Positions 56,701 through 64,000 of a stretch of DNA of 64,000 nucleotides are shown one piece after another; the first letter of the stretch is position 1, and each line of letters starts with the position of its first letter. The notes beneath the pieces are model-generated. The model did not search any database. It had not been told where the DNA came from and worked only from the letters and a program-made list of their open reading frames with translations. Source of the stretch: Coprobacter tertius (GTDB lineage: Bacteria > Bacteroidota > Bacteroidia > Bacteroidales > Coprobacteraceae); NCBI RefSeq assembly GCF_024330105.1, contig NZ_JANDHW010000007.1:152452-216451 (forward strand), read 5' to 3'. Both the position numbers and the translations under genes were made by a program.

Positions 56701-57126
56701 GCACGTTTAGGCGGAGTTGTTTTCTCTCGGACACAAGCTCTTTTAGATAATTTCGGAGTATCCGAGACATCGGCTGCAGCTCGAGATCAAGGGTATGTTT
56801 CCATAAATGAAGGCGACCGGGTAAATCCGGAGAACTGGTATTCTGTAGTAGCAGGTGGAACAGCTGTTCCTCAGTATTACTCTTATTCCGCTACAAACAT
56901 CCGTTTACAAGAAGCTTCTATCGGTTACACTATTCCTAAAAAATGGTTAGGCAATGTTTGTGATATTAAAGTTTCTTTGGTCGGACGTAATCTTTGGATG
57001 ATTTATAACAAGGCTCCGTTCGATCCCGAAAGTGTAGCATCTACAGATAATTTTTATCAGGGAATCGACTATTTCATGATACCATCTTTACGTAATGTCG
57101 GCTTTAACTTGAGCTTTAAATTCTAA
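53773..57126 (+). CDS. SusC/RagA-family TonB-dependent transporter with STN domain
   Basis: Outer-membrane importer of glycans, 1117 residues. Signal peptide 1-21 (VSA|QK); STN signalling domain about 23-95; carboxypeptidase-regulatory-like domain about 111-180 (ISGKITDNKGEPIIGASILV); TonB box region 186-194 (LDEVVVTAL); plug (VAGVNINASSSGAGGMSKVV, MRGTKSI) and a 22-strand barrel ending ...RNVGFNLSFKF with terminal Phe. The STN domain matches the adjacent FecR/sigma pair, so the locus is trans-envelope regulated. It pairs with the SusD gene 11 bp on. Ligand probably an N-glycan (see the enzymes downstream). Confidence 0.96.
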   Translation: MKHKMLFVLLLSSMVYTPVSAQKVTINLQQVKLEKVFSAVTKQTGLTVAYSRPTVNPDMIVSVRADNEELSGVLSRLFAGTNVTFEIGKKIYLKEKTADVTKFINQIHQIISGKITDNKGEPIIGASILVKGTTKGTISDLNGNFTIDAAPDQTLIVSYIGYKSQELPVLDKKSFKIKLLDDTEVLDEVVVTALGIKRSEKALSYNVQQVNADAVTNNKDANFINSLSGKVAGVNINASSSGAGGMSKVVMRGTKSIMQSSNALYVIDGVPMFSNTSKVNGTEFTSQGNSEPIADINPEDIESMSVLTGAAAAALYGSDAANGAIIITTKKGKKGKISITVNSNVEFNSPFVLPRFQSRYGSGIGGVLDNGSSRSWGPKMTIANYQGYNPKDDYFQTGVIGTENISFSTGNDKNQTYASAAAVNSKGIIPNNKYDRYNFTVRNTTSFLKDKMTLDMTGSYILQEDRNMVNQGTYNNPLVGAYLFPRGNDWNDIKIYEEYDNARKIYTQKWPTGDGNMTMQNPYWVNYRNLRENRKDRYILGASLDYQVLDWLKLSGRVRLDNASNDYTEKAYASTNTQLTELSDRGLYGVSRSYEKQLYADFLISINKNFDKNWSLQTNFGGSFTDMRYDMMSVRGPIADGSKTFAGEKPGLTNGFYIQNLSTTKTKNLQSGWREQTQSLYASAEVGYKSTYYLNLTGRNDWPSQLAGPNSANTSFFYPSVGGSIILSELISNLNKDYLSYWKVRGSFASVGTAFERYIANPIFKWNSSAGQYSNLTDYPVYNLKPERTNSFEVGMNIRFFKNFELDVTYYNAKTMNQTFNPQLPVGEYARIYIQTGAVRNQGVELALNFNKTWNDFIWNTGVIYSMNKNKILALADNVINPVTGEKFSISSLNMGGLGSTRFILKEGGSMGDIYSLIDLKRDANGAIYIDEKNNVATQNLNPNNYIKLGSVLPKGNLAWNNSFSWKNINISFLLTARLGGVVFSRTQALLDNFGVSETSAAARDQGYVSINEGDRVNPENWYSVVAGGTAVPQYYSYSATNIRLQEASIGYTIPKKWLGNVCDIKVSLVGRNLWMIYNKAPFDPESVASTDNFYQGIDYFMIPSLRNVGFNLSFKF

Positions 57127-57137
57127 CTAAATTAAGA

Positions 57138-58736
57138 ATGAATATGAAAAATATAATAAATAAAATAGTTTATGGCTCGCTCACTTTTGCGCTGTCTTCT
57201 TGTATCGCGAACTATGATAATATAAATACCGAACCCTATCAAGCACCTGACTTATCTCCAGATGGTTACGCTTTAGGATCTGCAATGAATAATTTAGCGG
57301 GTTGTGTGATATCGCCCGACGTAAATACAGCACAATTTACCGACTGTTTGTTAGGCGGACCATTGGGTGGATATTTTGCCGACTCCAATGCCGGTTTTAC
57401 AGAAACCATTTCTAATTTTAATCCTAAAGATGACTGGAGTCGTGTATTTTTGAAAAGTGATAAAATTATTCCTACTTTATACTCCAACCTGAAACAAATA
57501 GAGATCGTATCTCAAAATACTAAAGATCCTGTACCTTTTGCTATTGCCAAGGTAATAAAGGTGGCTGCCATGCACCGTGTTAGCGATGCTTACGGCCCTA
57601 TTCCTTATTCACGAATCGGTGCTAATGGCGAAATTGCGACTCCATATGATTCTCAGGAAGTGACTTACGACACCTTCTTTAACGAATTAGACGAGTCTAT
57701 TAAAATATTAAATGAGCATTCCAACGAGCAACTGGTACCCACTGCCGATTATGTTTATAAAGGCAACGTAAAACAATGGATAAGGTTTGCCAATTCTTTG
57801 AAATTGCGTCTTGCTATACGTATTTCTTATGTAAATCCACTGAAATCCAAACAAATGGCCGAAGAGGCTGTGAATCCCGCTAACGGTGGAGTAATTGAAT
57901 CGAATGTAGACAATGCAGCATGGAATTACTTTGAAACTTCGCAAAATCCTATTTATGTAGCTACTCGCTATAATCAAGTACAGGATTCCGAAACCGGGGG
58001 AGATACACATGCTGCAGCCGATATAATTTGCTACATGAACGGTTATAAAGATAACCGACGCGCGAAGTTTTTCACTTTATCCGAATGGAAAGACATTGAC
58101 TATGTAGGAATGCGACGGGGTATCGTTATTCCTGAGTTAAAGACAATCGGTCGTAAATATTCGGGAGTAAATATTTCTCCCACCTCTCCACTTTATTGGA
58201 TGAATGCGGCTGAAGTGGCTTTCTTACGTGCTGAAGGCGCCGCTGTTTTTAACTTTGACATGGGAGGTACGGCAGAAACATTCTACAATCAAGGCATCCG
58301 CTTATCTTTTGAACAATGGGGTGCAGACGGAGCAGAAGCTTATCTAAACAATAGTGAAAATAAACCCGAACCCTATGTCGACCCTGCTGGTACAAATACT
58401 TATTCGGACCAAATCTCAAACATTACGATTAAATGGGATGAAAGCGCTACTCCGGAAGAGAAGCAAGAACGTATTATCGTACAAAAATGGATCGCCAACT
58501 GGGAATTGGGAAATGAAGCTTGGGCCGATTTCCGTCGCACAGGTTATCCGAAACTAATTCCTGTAAAAGAAAATAAAAGCGGTGGCATAGTTGATTCGGA
58601 AAAAGGCGCGCGTCGCATGCCTTACCCTTTGGATGAATATGTCAGCAACAGGGAAAATGTGGAATATGCCATCGCCAACTATTTAAACGGTCCGGACAAC
58701 ATGGCTACAAATGTGTGGTGGGCGTCTAAAAAATAA
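57138..58736 (+). CDS. SusD/RagB-family glycan-binding lipoprotein
   Basis: 532 residues with lipobox ALSSC (Cys 22; starts at 57138 or 57144 are both possible). It has the SusD-type TPR helices and belongs to the SusD-like_2 branch by its opening (NYDNINTEPYQAPDLSPDG) and motifs such as MHRVSDAYGPIPYSRIG, EAAVNPANGG-like EEAVNPANGGVI and EVAFLRAEGA. The C-terminal YPLDEYVSNRENVEYAI is the usual R-x-PYP-E end. It forms the lid over the SusC pore at the cell surface. Confidence 0.94.
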   Translation: MNMKNIINKIVYGSLTFALSSCIANYDNINTEPYQAPDLSPDGYALGSAMNNLAGCVISPDVNTAQFTDCLLGGPLGGYFADSNAGFTETISNFNPKDDWSRVFLKSDKIIPTLYSNLKQIEIVSQNTKDPVPFAIAKVIKVAAMHRVSDAYGPIPYSRIGANGEIATPYDSQEVTYDTFFNELDESIKILNEHSNEQLVPTADYVYKGNVKQWIRFANSLKLRLAIRISYVNPLKSKQMAEEAVNPANGGVIESNVDNAAWNYFETSQNPIYVATRYNQVQDSETGGDTHAAADIICYMNGYKDNRRAKFFTLSEWKDIDYVGMRRGIVIPELKTIGRKYSGVNISPTSPLYWMNAAEVAFLRAEGAAVFNFDMGGTAETFYNQGIRLSFEQWGADGAEAYLNNSENKPEPYVDPAGTNTYSDQISNITIKWDESATPEEKQERIIVQKWIANWELGNEAWADFRRTGYPKLIPVKENKSGGIVDSEKGARRMPYPLDEYVSNRENVEYAIANYLNGPDNMATNVWWASKK

Positions 58737-58760
58737 TATTAAACTTAAAGGAAAATATAT

Positions 58761-59840
58761 ATGAAAAATAGCTCGATATATAAATTATCTGCTTTGATGG
58801 TTCTAACCTTATCCCTAGCGATAATTTCATGTAGTGATTGGAACGAAGTAGAGAGCCTCGGCCTTAAAAATCAGTCATTAAAAGAACAATATCCTAAATT
58901 ATACGCAGATTATATTCAGGATTTAATAAAATATAAAACAGGAGAACATAAAGTGACTTTCGTGTCTTTCGATAATCCCCAAAGAGATCCCGTTAATCAG
59001 GCAGAACGATTGACCGCGATTCCGGACAGTGTCGATTTTATTTGTCTGAATCATCCAGACGACGTAAGTCCTGAAATTCAAAAGGAAATGACTCAAATAC
59101 GCGAAAAGGGAATACACACACTTTATGCCATTAAGTATGAAAATTTTAAAGAAGAGTGGGAAGCCAATACTAAAATAAATCCCGAATTTACAGAAGAAGA
59201 AGCTCTTGCCTATTTTGGGAAACGTACAGACGATATGTTGGCCATATGTGACAAATATAATTACGACGGCATTATTATCGATTATACCGGACAATCACTG
59301 GTAAGTATGGTCCCAGAAAATCTGGCTAAATATAATAAACGCCAAAAGAACTTTTTTAACAGAATAGTGTCCTGGCGAGAAAAACATGACCATAAGACTT
59401 TGGTATTTTATGGAAATGTGCAGTATTTGGTTCCTGAAAACCTGAGTATGATGGAAAAATACAATTATATCGCGTTAAAATCTGTTCTTTCTACCAGTGG
59501 AGATGATATTGCAGTAAAAGCTTACTTAGCACTTCAAGCAGGCGAAGATGTAAAAGATTCGCTTTATGTAGGAGTAAATCCTGTTCCCGCAAATCGGTTC
59601 ATTGCCTGTGTCGAATTACCGCAAGCAGACGATAAAGAGCAAGTGAAAGGATATTGGAATACGAAAGACGCAAATGGGAATAAGATTGTCGCCGCTTTGG
59701 GTACGGCTCAATGGATAGGGCAATATTCACCTGATTTTACCCGTAGCGGTCTCTTTGTAATGAGTATCCAAAATGATTATTATAATAATACATACGGTTA
59801 TTTACGTGAAGTCATTTCTATTATGAATCCTAATAAATAA
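58761..59840 (+). CDS. GH18-fold surface lipoprotein lacking the catalytic Glu (putative glycan-binding protein)
   Basis: 359 residues; lipobox IISC (Cys 24) followed by S-D-W-N-E, an acidic export signal that favours surface display. The barrel resembles GH18 (VTFVSFDNPQRDPV, IPDSVDFICLNHPDD, GIHTLYAIKYENF). The catalytic DGxDxDxE is degenerate: D169-G-I-I-I-D174-Y-T176, so the acid/base Glu is Thr. It is therefore probably a surface glycan-binding protein derived from an endoglycosidase. Equivalent GH18-like binding proteins occur beside EndoBT-3987 in B. thetaiotaomicron as I recall. Confidence 0.85.
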   Translation: MKNSSIYKLSALMVLTLSLAIISCSDWNEVESLGLKNQSLKEQYPKLYADYIQDLIKYKTGEHKVTFVSFDNPQRDPVNQAERLTAIPDSVDFICLNHPDDVSPEIQKEMTQIREKGIHTLYAIKYENFKEEWEANTKINPEFTEEEALAYFGKRTDDMLAICDKYNYDGIIIDYTGQSLVSMVPENLAKYNKRQKNFFNRIVSWREKHDHKTLVFYGNVQYLVPENLSMMEKYNYIALKSVLSTSGDDIAVKAYLALQAGEDVKDSLYVGVNPVPANRFIACVELPQADDKEQVKGYWNTKDANGNKIVAALGTAQWIGQYSPDFTRSGLFVMSIQNDYYNNTYGYLREVISIMNPNK

Positions 59841-59848
59841 AAGTGTAT

Positions 59849-61009
59849 ATGAAATTCTATAAATATCGTTATTTCTTTTTAGCCTTTATGGCTGTTTCAA
59901 TAAGTAGTTGCAAAGATGAAAATCTTGATGACATACATCATTTTGGCAATAAAATTTATGTCACATCCGCACAAGTAGTAGATGATTTGTTGATAAGAAG
60001 TGATATATCGGACTATTCACGAGAAATAATCTGCCGTTTACCGAAACCTGCCGAAAAAGACGTTCAGGTAAAATTTGAGGCAGATCCTTCAATGGCGGCT
60101 AGCTATAATTTGATTTATAACGACGATGCAACTGCATTAGACTCTCATTACTACAATATTCCCGAAAAGACTTCTACCATTAAAGCCGGCGATATTTCAG
60201 GCAACAATATAGTGGTGAACTTTATGAATACCAACGAACTGGATAATTCTCGCCGTTATGTACTACCTGTGACGATTGTGAATGCAACCGACATAGGTAT
60301 AATAGATAGTAAACGAACAACATATTTTGTTTTTAAAGGCGCAGCTCTTATCAATGTGGTAGCTAATATCAAGGGCTGTTATTTCCCTATTAACTGGAAG
60401 AGTGACGTAAGCAATCTTTCCACAATTACTGTAGAAGCATTGATCAGAAGCTCAGACTGGACTGCGGGACGCGGCAACGCATTAAGTTCGGTATTCGGTA
60501 TCGAGGGCCAGTTCCTTATACGTATAGGGGATGCCGACCGACCACGTGATCAGCTCCAGATAGTAGCCCCGGGCGGGAACTTTCCCGGGCCGAATGTTAT
60601 TCCGGGCTTGCCTGTAAATGAATGGATACACATTGCCATCGTTTATGATAATACGACAAAAGAACGCATTTATTATAAAGACGGCGTTGCGGTTTATAAA
60701 GATGCCGGGACATCGGGTACCGTATCTTTGGATAATAATTGCTTCATTGGTAAATCTTACGATAATTCTCGTTGGTTGCCGGGAGACATAGCCGAAGTTC
60801 GTATCTGGACAGTACAAAGATCTGCCGAACAAATAGCACAATCGCCCTATTCAATAAATCCTAAGAGCGAAGGACTATTAGCTTACTGGAAATTTAATGA
60901 AGGAGCGGGTAATGTTGTTAAAGATTATACAGAACATGGAAATGATATTACCGCCGAAGGAGGTGATCCTGTATGGGTAACTGTAGAAATCCCCTCAATG
61001 AATAAATAA
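59849..61009 (+). CDS. DUF1735 + LamG-like surface lipoprotein
   Basis: 386 residues from ATG 59849 (a GTG at 59843 is less likely). Lipobox ISSC (Cys 21) then K-D-E, the classical Bacteroidota surface-export signal. Residues about 25-165 look like a DUF1735 (BT_3987-like N-terminal) beta-sandwich; residues about 170-380 form a concanavalin/LamG domain (TITVEALIRSSDW, NEWIHIAIVYDNTTKERIYY, GDIAEVRIWTVQRSAEQI, LLAYWKFNEGAG). No hydrolase motif is seen. Probably a second surface glycan-binding protein. Confidence 0.88.
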   Translation: MKFYKYRYFFLAFMAVSISSCKDENLDDIHHFGNKIYVTSAQVVDDLLIRSDISDYSREIICRLPKPAEKDVQVKFEADPSMAASYNLIYNDDATALDSHYYNIPEKTSTIKAGDISGNNIVVNFMNTNELDNSRRYVLPVTIVNATDIGIIDSKRTTYFVFKGAALINVVANIKGCYFPINWKSDVSNLSTITVEALIRSSDWTAGRGNALSSVFGIEGQFLIRIGDADRPRDQLQIVAPGGNFPGPNVIPGLPVNEWIHIAIVYDNTTKERIYYKDGVAVYKDAGTSGTVSLDNNCFIGKSYDNSRWLPGDIAEVRIWTVQRSAEQIAQSPYSINPKSEGLLAYWKFNEGAGNVVKDYTEHGNDITAEGGDPVWVTVEIPSMNK

Positions 61010-61040
61010 TAGGTTTAACTTTTTACAATAGAAATTCATT

Positions 61041-62480
61041 ATGAATACAAAAATTTTAGTATCGGGATTGTTTGTCGCCCTGATTATGGGATGTACCGCA
61101 TTCTTGACTTCTTGTACCGAGGATCTTGTGGTAGGAAAGCAATTCGATGAGTCGGCATACAGTGGTATTTATGAAAATAATGCATATTTGCGAGATGGAA
61201 AGTCGAATCTGGTTTCCAATGTTGTAGAACTTCACACAGATACTTATACTACTACCGTAAAGATGGGATTGAGCAAAGTTCCTACTGAATCTACTTCGGC
61301 GAAAGTGAATATAGATGCCGCTTGGCTGGATACTTACAATAAAGAACACGAAACAGATTTTGAATTGTATCCGCAAGATTTGGTAACTTTTGCCAATAAT
61401 GGAATCCTCACCGTAAAAACGAATACTAAATCAGCTGAAATAACGATGACTATCCGGGCGGGAGAAGGCGTGCAGGAAGATAAGGCCTATGCCATTCCGG
61501 TAGCCATCAGTAACCAAAGCAGTGATATTACGATTAAAGATGAAAATGCGAAGCATTGCATTTATTTCGTAAAAGATATGAGAAATGCCGGTGATGCCTA
61601 TAAAGGAGAAAATGTAGTAAAGGGTTGTTTGTTCCTCGAGGTCAATGACGTTAATCCGCTGAACGCTTTATCTTTTAAACTGGCGAACGGAAAATTATTG
61701 TGGGATGTAGTGGTGCTTTTTGCAGCCAATATCAACTATGACAATGTAGCCCAGCGTCCCTATGTAAAATGTAATCCGAATGTACAATATTTACTCGACA
61801 ATCATGAAATTTTTCTCCAACCCCTCCGTAAGCGCGGCATCAAGGTTGTATTAGGATTCTTAGGAAATCATGATCAGACCGGTTTAGCCCAATTGTCTAA
61901 GACGGGGGCTCGCGATTTCGCACGAGAAGTAGCGGCCTATTGCAAAGCTTATAATTTAGATGGAGTAAATTATGATGATGAGTATTCAAATAATCCTGAT
62001 TTAAATAACCCGGCATTTCAACCACTTGGAGCCAAAGCGGGTGGACGACTTTTATACGAGACAAAAAGAGCAATGCCCGATAAAATAGTCAGTACTTACA
62101 ATTTTGGTAATATGTATGGTACAGAAGGCTCTAACGTAGATGGTGTAGACATTTCTGAATTTATCGATTTTGTCGTTGGCGATTACGGATTAGATAGTTC
62201 GGTTTATCCGATTGGAAATATGTCTTGGAAACAGTGTTCAGGTCTTTCAATGCAATTTTCAAGCGGACAAAGCATGGATCTGGATGAAGAAGGTGCACAC
62301 AAACTCCTTGACCGGGGGTTCGGTTGGTATATGGGATTTGCGGCAAATCCGGATAATTATCGAGATATTTTCAATCGACTCACGGGATGTAAAATCTTAT
62401 ATGGTTCTCCGTTGGTAGATCCGACGATATTTTATAAAAAGGACGACCCTACCCCTTATAAATATCCCGATGATTTATAA
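61041..62480 (+). CDS. GH18 endo-beta-N-acetylglucosaminidase, DUF1735-GH18 (EndoBT-3987-like)
   Basis: Predicted to cut the GlcNAc-beta-1,4-GlcNAc core of N-glycans at the cell surface. 479 residues: lipobox at C25 (FLTSC then TED) or C18 (LIMGC), DUF1735 beta-domain about 30-175, GH18 barrel about 190-470. The catalytic motif is intact: D307-G-V-N-Y-D312-D-E314, close to EndoH (DGVDFDDE); D312 and E314 coincide with my memory of the catalytic residues of EndoBT-3987. QPLRKRGIKVVLGFLGNHDQ is the conserved beta-3 strand. High-mannose specificity is inferred from homology only. Confidence 0.92.
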   Translation: MNTKILVSGLFVALIMGCTAFLTSCTEDLVVGKQFDESAYSGIYENNAYLRDGKSNLVSNVVELHTDTYTTTVKMGLSKVPTESTSAKVNIDAAWLDTYNKEHETDFELYPQDLVTFANNGILTVKTNTKSAEITMTIRAGEGVQEDKAYAIPVAISNQSSDITIKDENAKHCIYFVKDMRNAGDAYKGENVVKGCLFLEVNDVNPLNALSFKLANGKLLWDVVVLFAANINYDNVAQRPYVKCNPNVQYLLDNHEIFLQPLRKRGIKVVLGFLGNHDQTGLAQLSKTGARDFAREVAAYCKAYNLDGVNYDDEYSNNPDLNNPAFQPLGAKAGGRLLYETKRAMPDKIVSTYNFGNMYGTEGSNVDGVDISEFIDFVVGDYGLDSSVYPIGNMSWKQCSGLSMQFSSGQSMDLDEEGAHKLLDRGFGWYMGFAANPDNYRDIFNRLTGCKILYGSPLVDPTIFYKKDDPTPYKYPDDL

Positions 62481-62555
62481 TAATATATAGAAAAGAATCA
62501 TATAACTTTTATAGCAAGTATCAGTTAGTATGGAGAATAAAAATCAATTAAAAAT

Positions 62556-63905
62556 ATGAAAGCACATTATAAGTTATTTTTACCTATAGCAATAGGATTG
62601 TTCTTCACTTTCGTTAGCTGCAAAGATGATGAAGTGTTGAATTTGACCGAATATCCGGTAAATCAGCCAACCATAACCATCGACAATACGGAAGGTGCAT
62701 CAGAGAAAATACTGACCGCTGTATACAAAGAAGATGGCAGCTTAGAATTAAACGGTCCTGTTAGCAGAACATATACATTTCATTTTGCAGCGTCTCCAAA
62801 AGACGCGACAGTAACCTTTGAGATTTTAAATACTAATATCCCGAAAGAAAATGTAGAAATAAGTACGACGAAAACTATACTTCCGGCCGGCTCTACGGAT
62901 GCGACTGTTACAGTAAACTTAAAAAATGAAGATTTTAGTTTTGCGCAAGCCGATTACGATTCAGTTAATTATGTGTTAGGGGTGAAAGCCTCTGTAGAAG
63001 GATACAAAATAGGTTCTAAGCCCATAGAATCTAAAGTGGTGATTAAAAAAGAAAAATATATTGCCGCATGTTCTATAGTCGGAAAGAATGGAAACAAAGT
63101 TTCATTCGAACGAGCCTATTCACAAGGTAATATTTTAGATTCTGAACCAATATCCTATACTTTTAAAATGAAGTTGGATAAACCAGCACGGCAAGATGTA
63201 AAAATAAAACTTGCCACTACAGGCCTGGACGAAAAATTCATGAACGACATAACTGTTACTCCTGCTGAAATCACAATACCGGCCGGTAAATTAGAGTCAG
63301 AAGAAATTACATGGTCTATTACTAATGGCTTTTTACTGACAACAGCCGATGCGGAAACCCATACTCTCATAGTAACAGCTTCGGCTGAAAGTGAAGATCC
63401 TGTGGTAAGTATAAATAAGAAAGAAAATGTTCTCACTTTCAATATAAATAAAGTAATCCGAAATTTCGAATACATCTCTAATAAAGTTGACGACTGGAGT
63501 GAATTATCAAAGAGTTCCTGGTCTGTAGAACTAGGTCCTGATGTGTGGGGAAGCGGTAGCACAATTATTGACGGTGAAGGCGGGAAAAAAGCTACCGATA
63601 TTTACTTTAAAGGAGAAGTTTGGTTTATAATAGATATGAAAGAAGCAAAACAAGTATCCGGTTTCGGGATCGATTATTATGAAAATGATGAGGCTGCATC
63701 CTGTCCTAAAAAAGTCACCATTTCAACTTCATCGGACAATATTACATGGGTTAAACAAGGAACGGCAGATACTCCTCGGAGTTATAATCATTATTTCCGA
63801 TTCTTTACTCCGCTGACTACCCGTTATATAAAAGTCGAATTATCATCGGAACGTTATGATTACTATAACGATGTGACCGAAATTTATGTATACAATGCTC
63901 AGTAA
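62556..63905 (+). CDS. Surface lipoprotein with DUF1735-like repeats and C-terminal F5/8 type C domain
   Basis: 449 residues; lipobox FVSC (Cys 22) followed by K-D-D-E, a textbook surface-export signal. Residues about 40-165 and 170-300 are two beta-sandwich domains of DUF1735 character (ETHTLIVTASAES, ILPAGSTDATVTVNLKNEDF). Residues about 310-449 form a discoidin F5/8C/CBM32-like domain (WSVELGPDVWGSGSTIIDGEGG, VWFIIDMKEAKQVSGFGIDYY, RYIKVELSSERYD). No catalytic residues recognised; likely a glycan-binding protein. Last gene of the PUL. Confidence 0.88.
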   Translation: MKAHYKLFLPIAIGLFFTFVSCKDDEVLNLTEYPVNQPTITIDNTEGASEKILTAVYKEDGSLELNGPVSRTYTFHFAASPKDATVTFEILNTNIPKENVEISTTKTILPAGSTDATVTVNLKNEDFSFAQADYDSVNYVLGVKASVEGYKIGSKPIESKVVIKKEKYIAACSIVGKNGNKVSFERAYSQGNILDSEPISYTFKMKLDKPARQDVKIKLATTGLDEKFMNDITVTPAEITIPAGKLESEEITWSITNGFLLTTADAETHTLIVTASAESEDPVVSINKKENVLTFNINKVIRNFEYISNKVDDWSELSKSSWSVELGPDVWGSGSTIIDGEGGKKATDIYFKGEVWFIIDMKEAKQVSGFGIDYYENDEAASCPKKVTISTSSDNITWVKQGTADTPRSYNHYFRFFTPLTTRYIKVELSSERYDYYNDVTEIYVYNAQ

Positions 63906-63958
63906 AGTTTAATTATTATCGGTAGATAGTTAATTTTGAGAGAACTGTCTGATGAATG

Positions 63959-64000
63959 AAGAAAACCCTAAAAGTTTTATAAAACTTTTAGGGTTTTCTT
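63959..64000 (+). terminator. Terminator at the end of the PUL, perfect inverted repeat
   Basis: Arms 63959-63979 and 63980-64000 are exact complements (core AACCCTAAAAGTTTTA), ending in a U-rich arm at the window edge. It marks the end of the sus operon. Confidence 0.75.

Noticed and set aside
1..64000. CRISPR arrays, insertion sequences, tRNA or rRNA genes
   Set aside because: I looked in every intergenic gap and found no regularly spaced repeats, transposase motifs, or cloverleaf/CCA-like structures.

Overview
The window looks like a chromosomal segment of a gut-type Bacteroidales bacterium (phylum Bacteroidota). The evidence is the AT-rich composition, recurrent TAnnTTTG -7 promoter boxes instead of a TATAAT -10, a SusC/SusD utilisation locus driven by an ECF sigma/FecR pair, lipoproteins carrying C-K-D-(D/E) export signals, a GldB homologue, CBM20-type MalQ, and a methylmalonyl-CoA (succinate-propionate) pathway. 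The low GC is compatible with a Coprobacter/Barnesiella-like lineage, but genus cannot be fixed from the sequence alone. I see no tRNA, rRNA, insertion sequence, phage or CRISPR.

Layout. 1-6.3 kb: a truncated TlpA-like lipid/redox protein whose CxxC is lost, map and an aldo/keto reductase (minus), an exported orphan, and a four-gene ECF sigma module (sigma, one-TM regulator, small secreted protein, beta-barrel). 6.4-10.7 kb: dnaG plus a NatA/NatB-like ABC exporter. 10.8-14.9 kb: mutA-mutB behind a 5' leader that can fold as a three-way junction. 15.2-21.2 kb: an odd seven-Cys ferredoxin, a fused DoxD-DoxA protein, and radA/FAD-oxidoreductase/cstA. 21.3-30.1 kb: ileS, a zinc-less DksA-like protein, lspA with a DUF4296 lipoprotein, a SpoU methyltransferase, nfo and threonine aldolase. 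30.2-40.6 kb: malQ, B12-dependent nrdJ, nitroreductase, dnaA, an MCE protein and a SPOR-tailed amidase. 40.8-44.0 kb: gldB-aroE-yaaA-small membrane protein and a DUF2582 winged helix. 44.1-48.0 kb: a soluble biotin-dependent acyl-CoA carboxylase operon (accC, carrier, beta), again behind a long leader. 48-51 kb: dedA and an ABC-F ATPase separated by a structured gap. 51.2-51.5 kb: a promoter-to-terminator noncoding RNA with 6S-RNA-like architecture. 51.8-64.0 kb: a complete polysaccharide-utilisation locus.

How the genes work together. MutAB and the carboxylase link succinyl-CoA, methylmalonyl-CoA and propionyl-CoA; MutAB and NrdJ both need adenosylcobalamin. The PUL encodes ECF sigma, FecR anti-sigma, an STN-bearing SusC, SusD, a GH18-fold lipoprotein without its catalytic Glu, a DUF1735+LamG lipoprotein, a DUF1735+GH18 endo-beta-N-acetylglucosaminidase with an intact DGxxxDxE motif, and a DUF1735-type protein with an F5/8C domain. 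This matches the known gut Bacteroides high-mannose N-glycan loci (BT3987 type), so N-glycan release from glycoproteins is the best prediction. A perfect inverted repeat at the very end of the window probably terminates it.

The least explained material is noncoding: the 6S-like RNA, a second multi-hairpin stretch beside dedA, structured leaders in front of both propionate-pathway operons, and several perfect long palindromes at operon boundaries.
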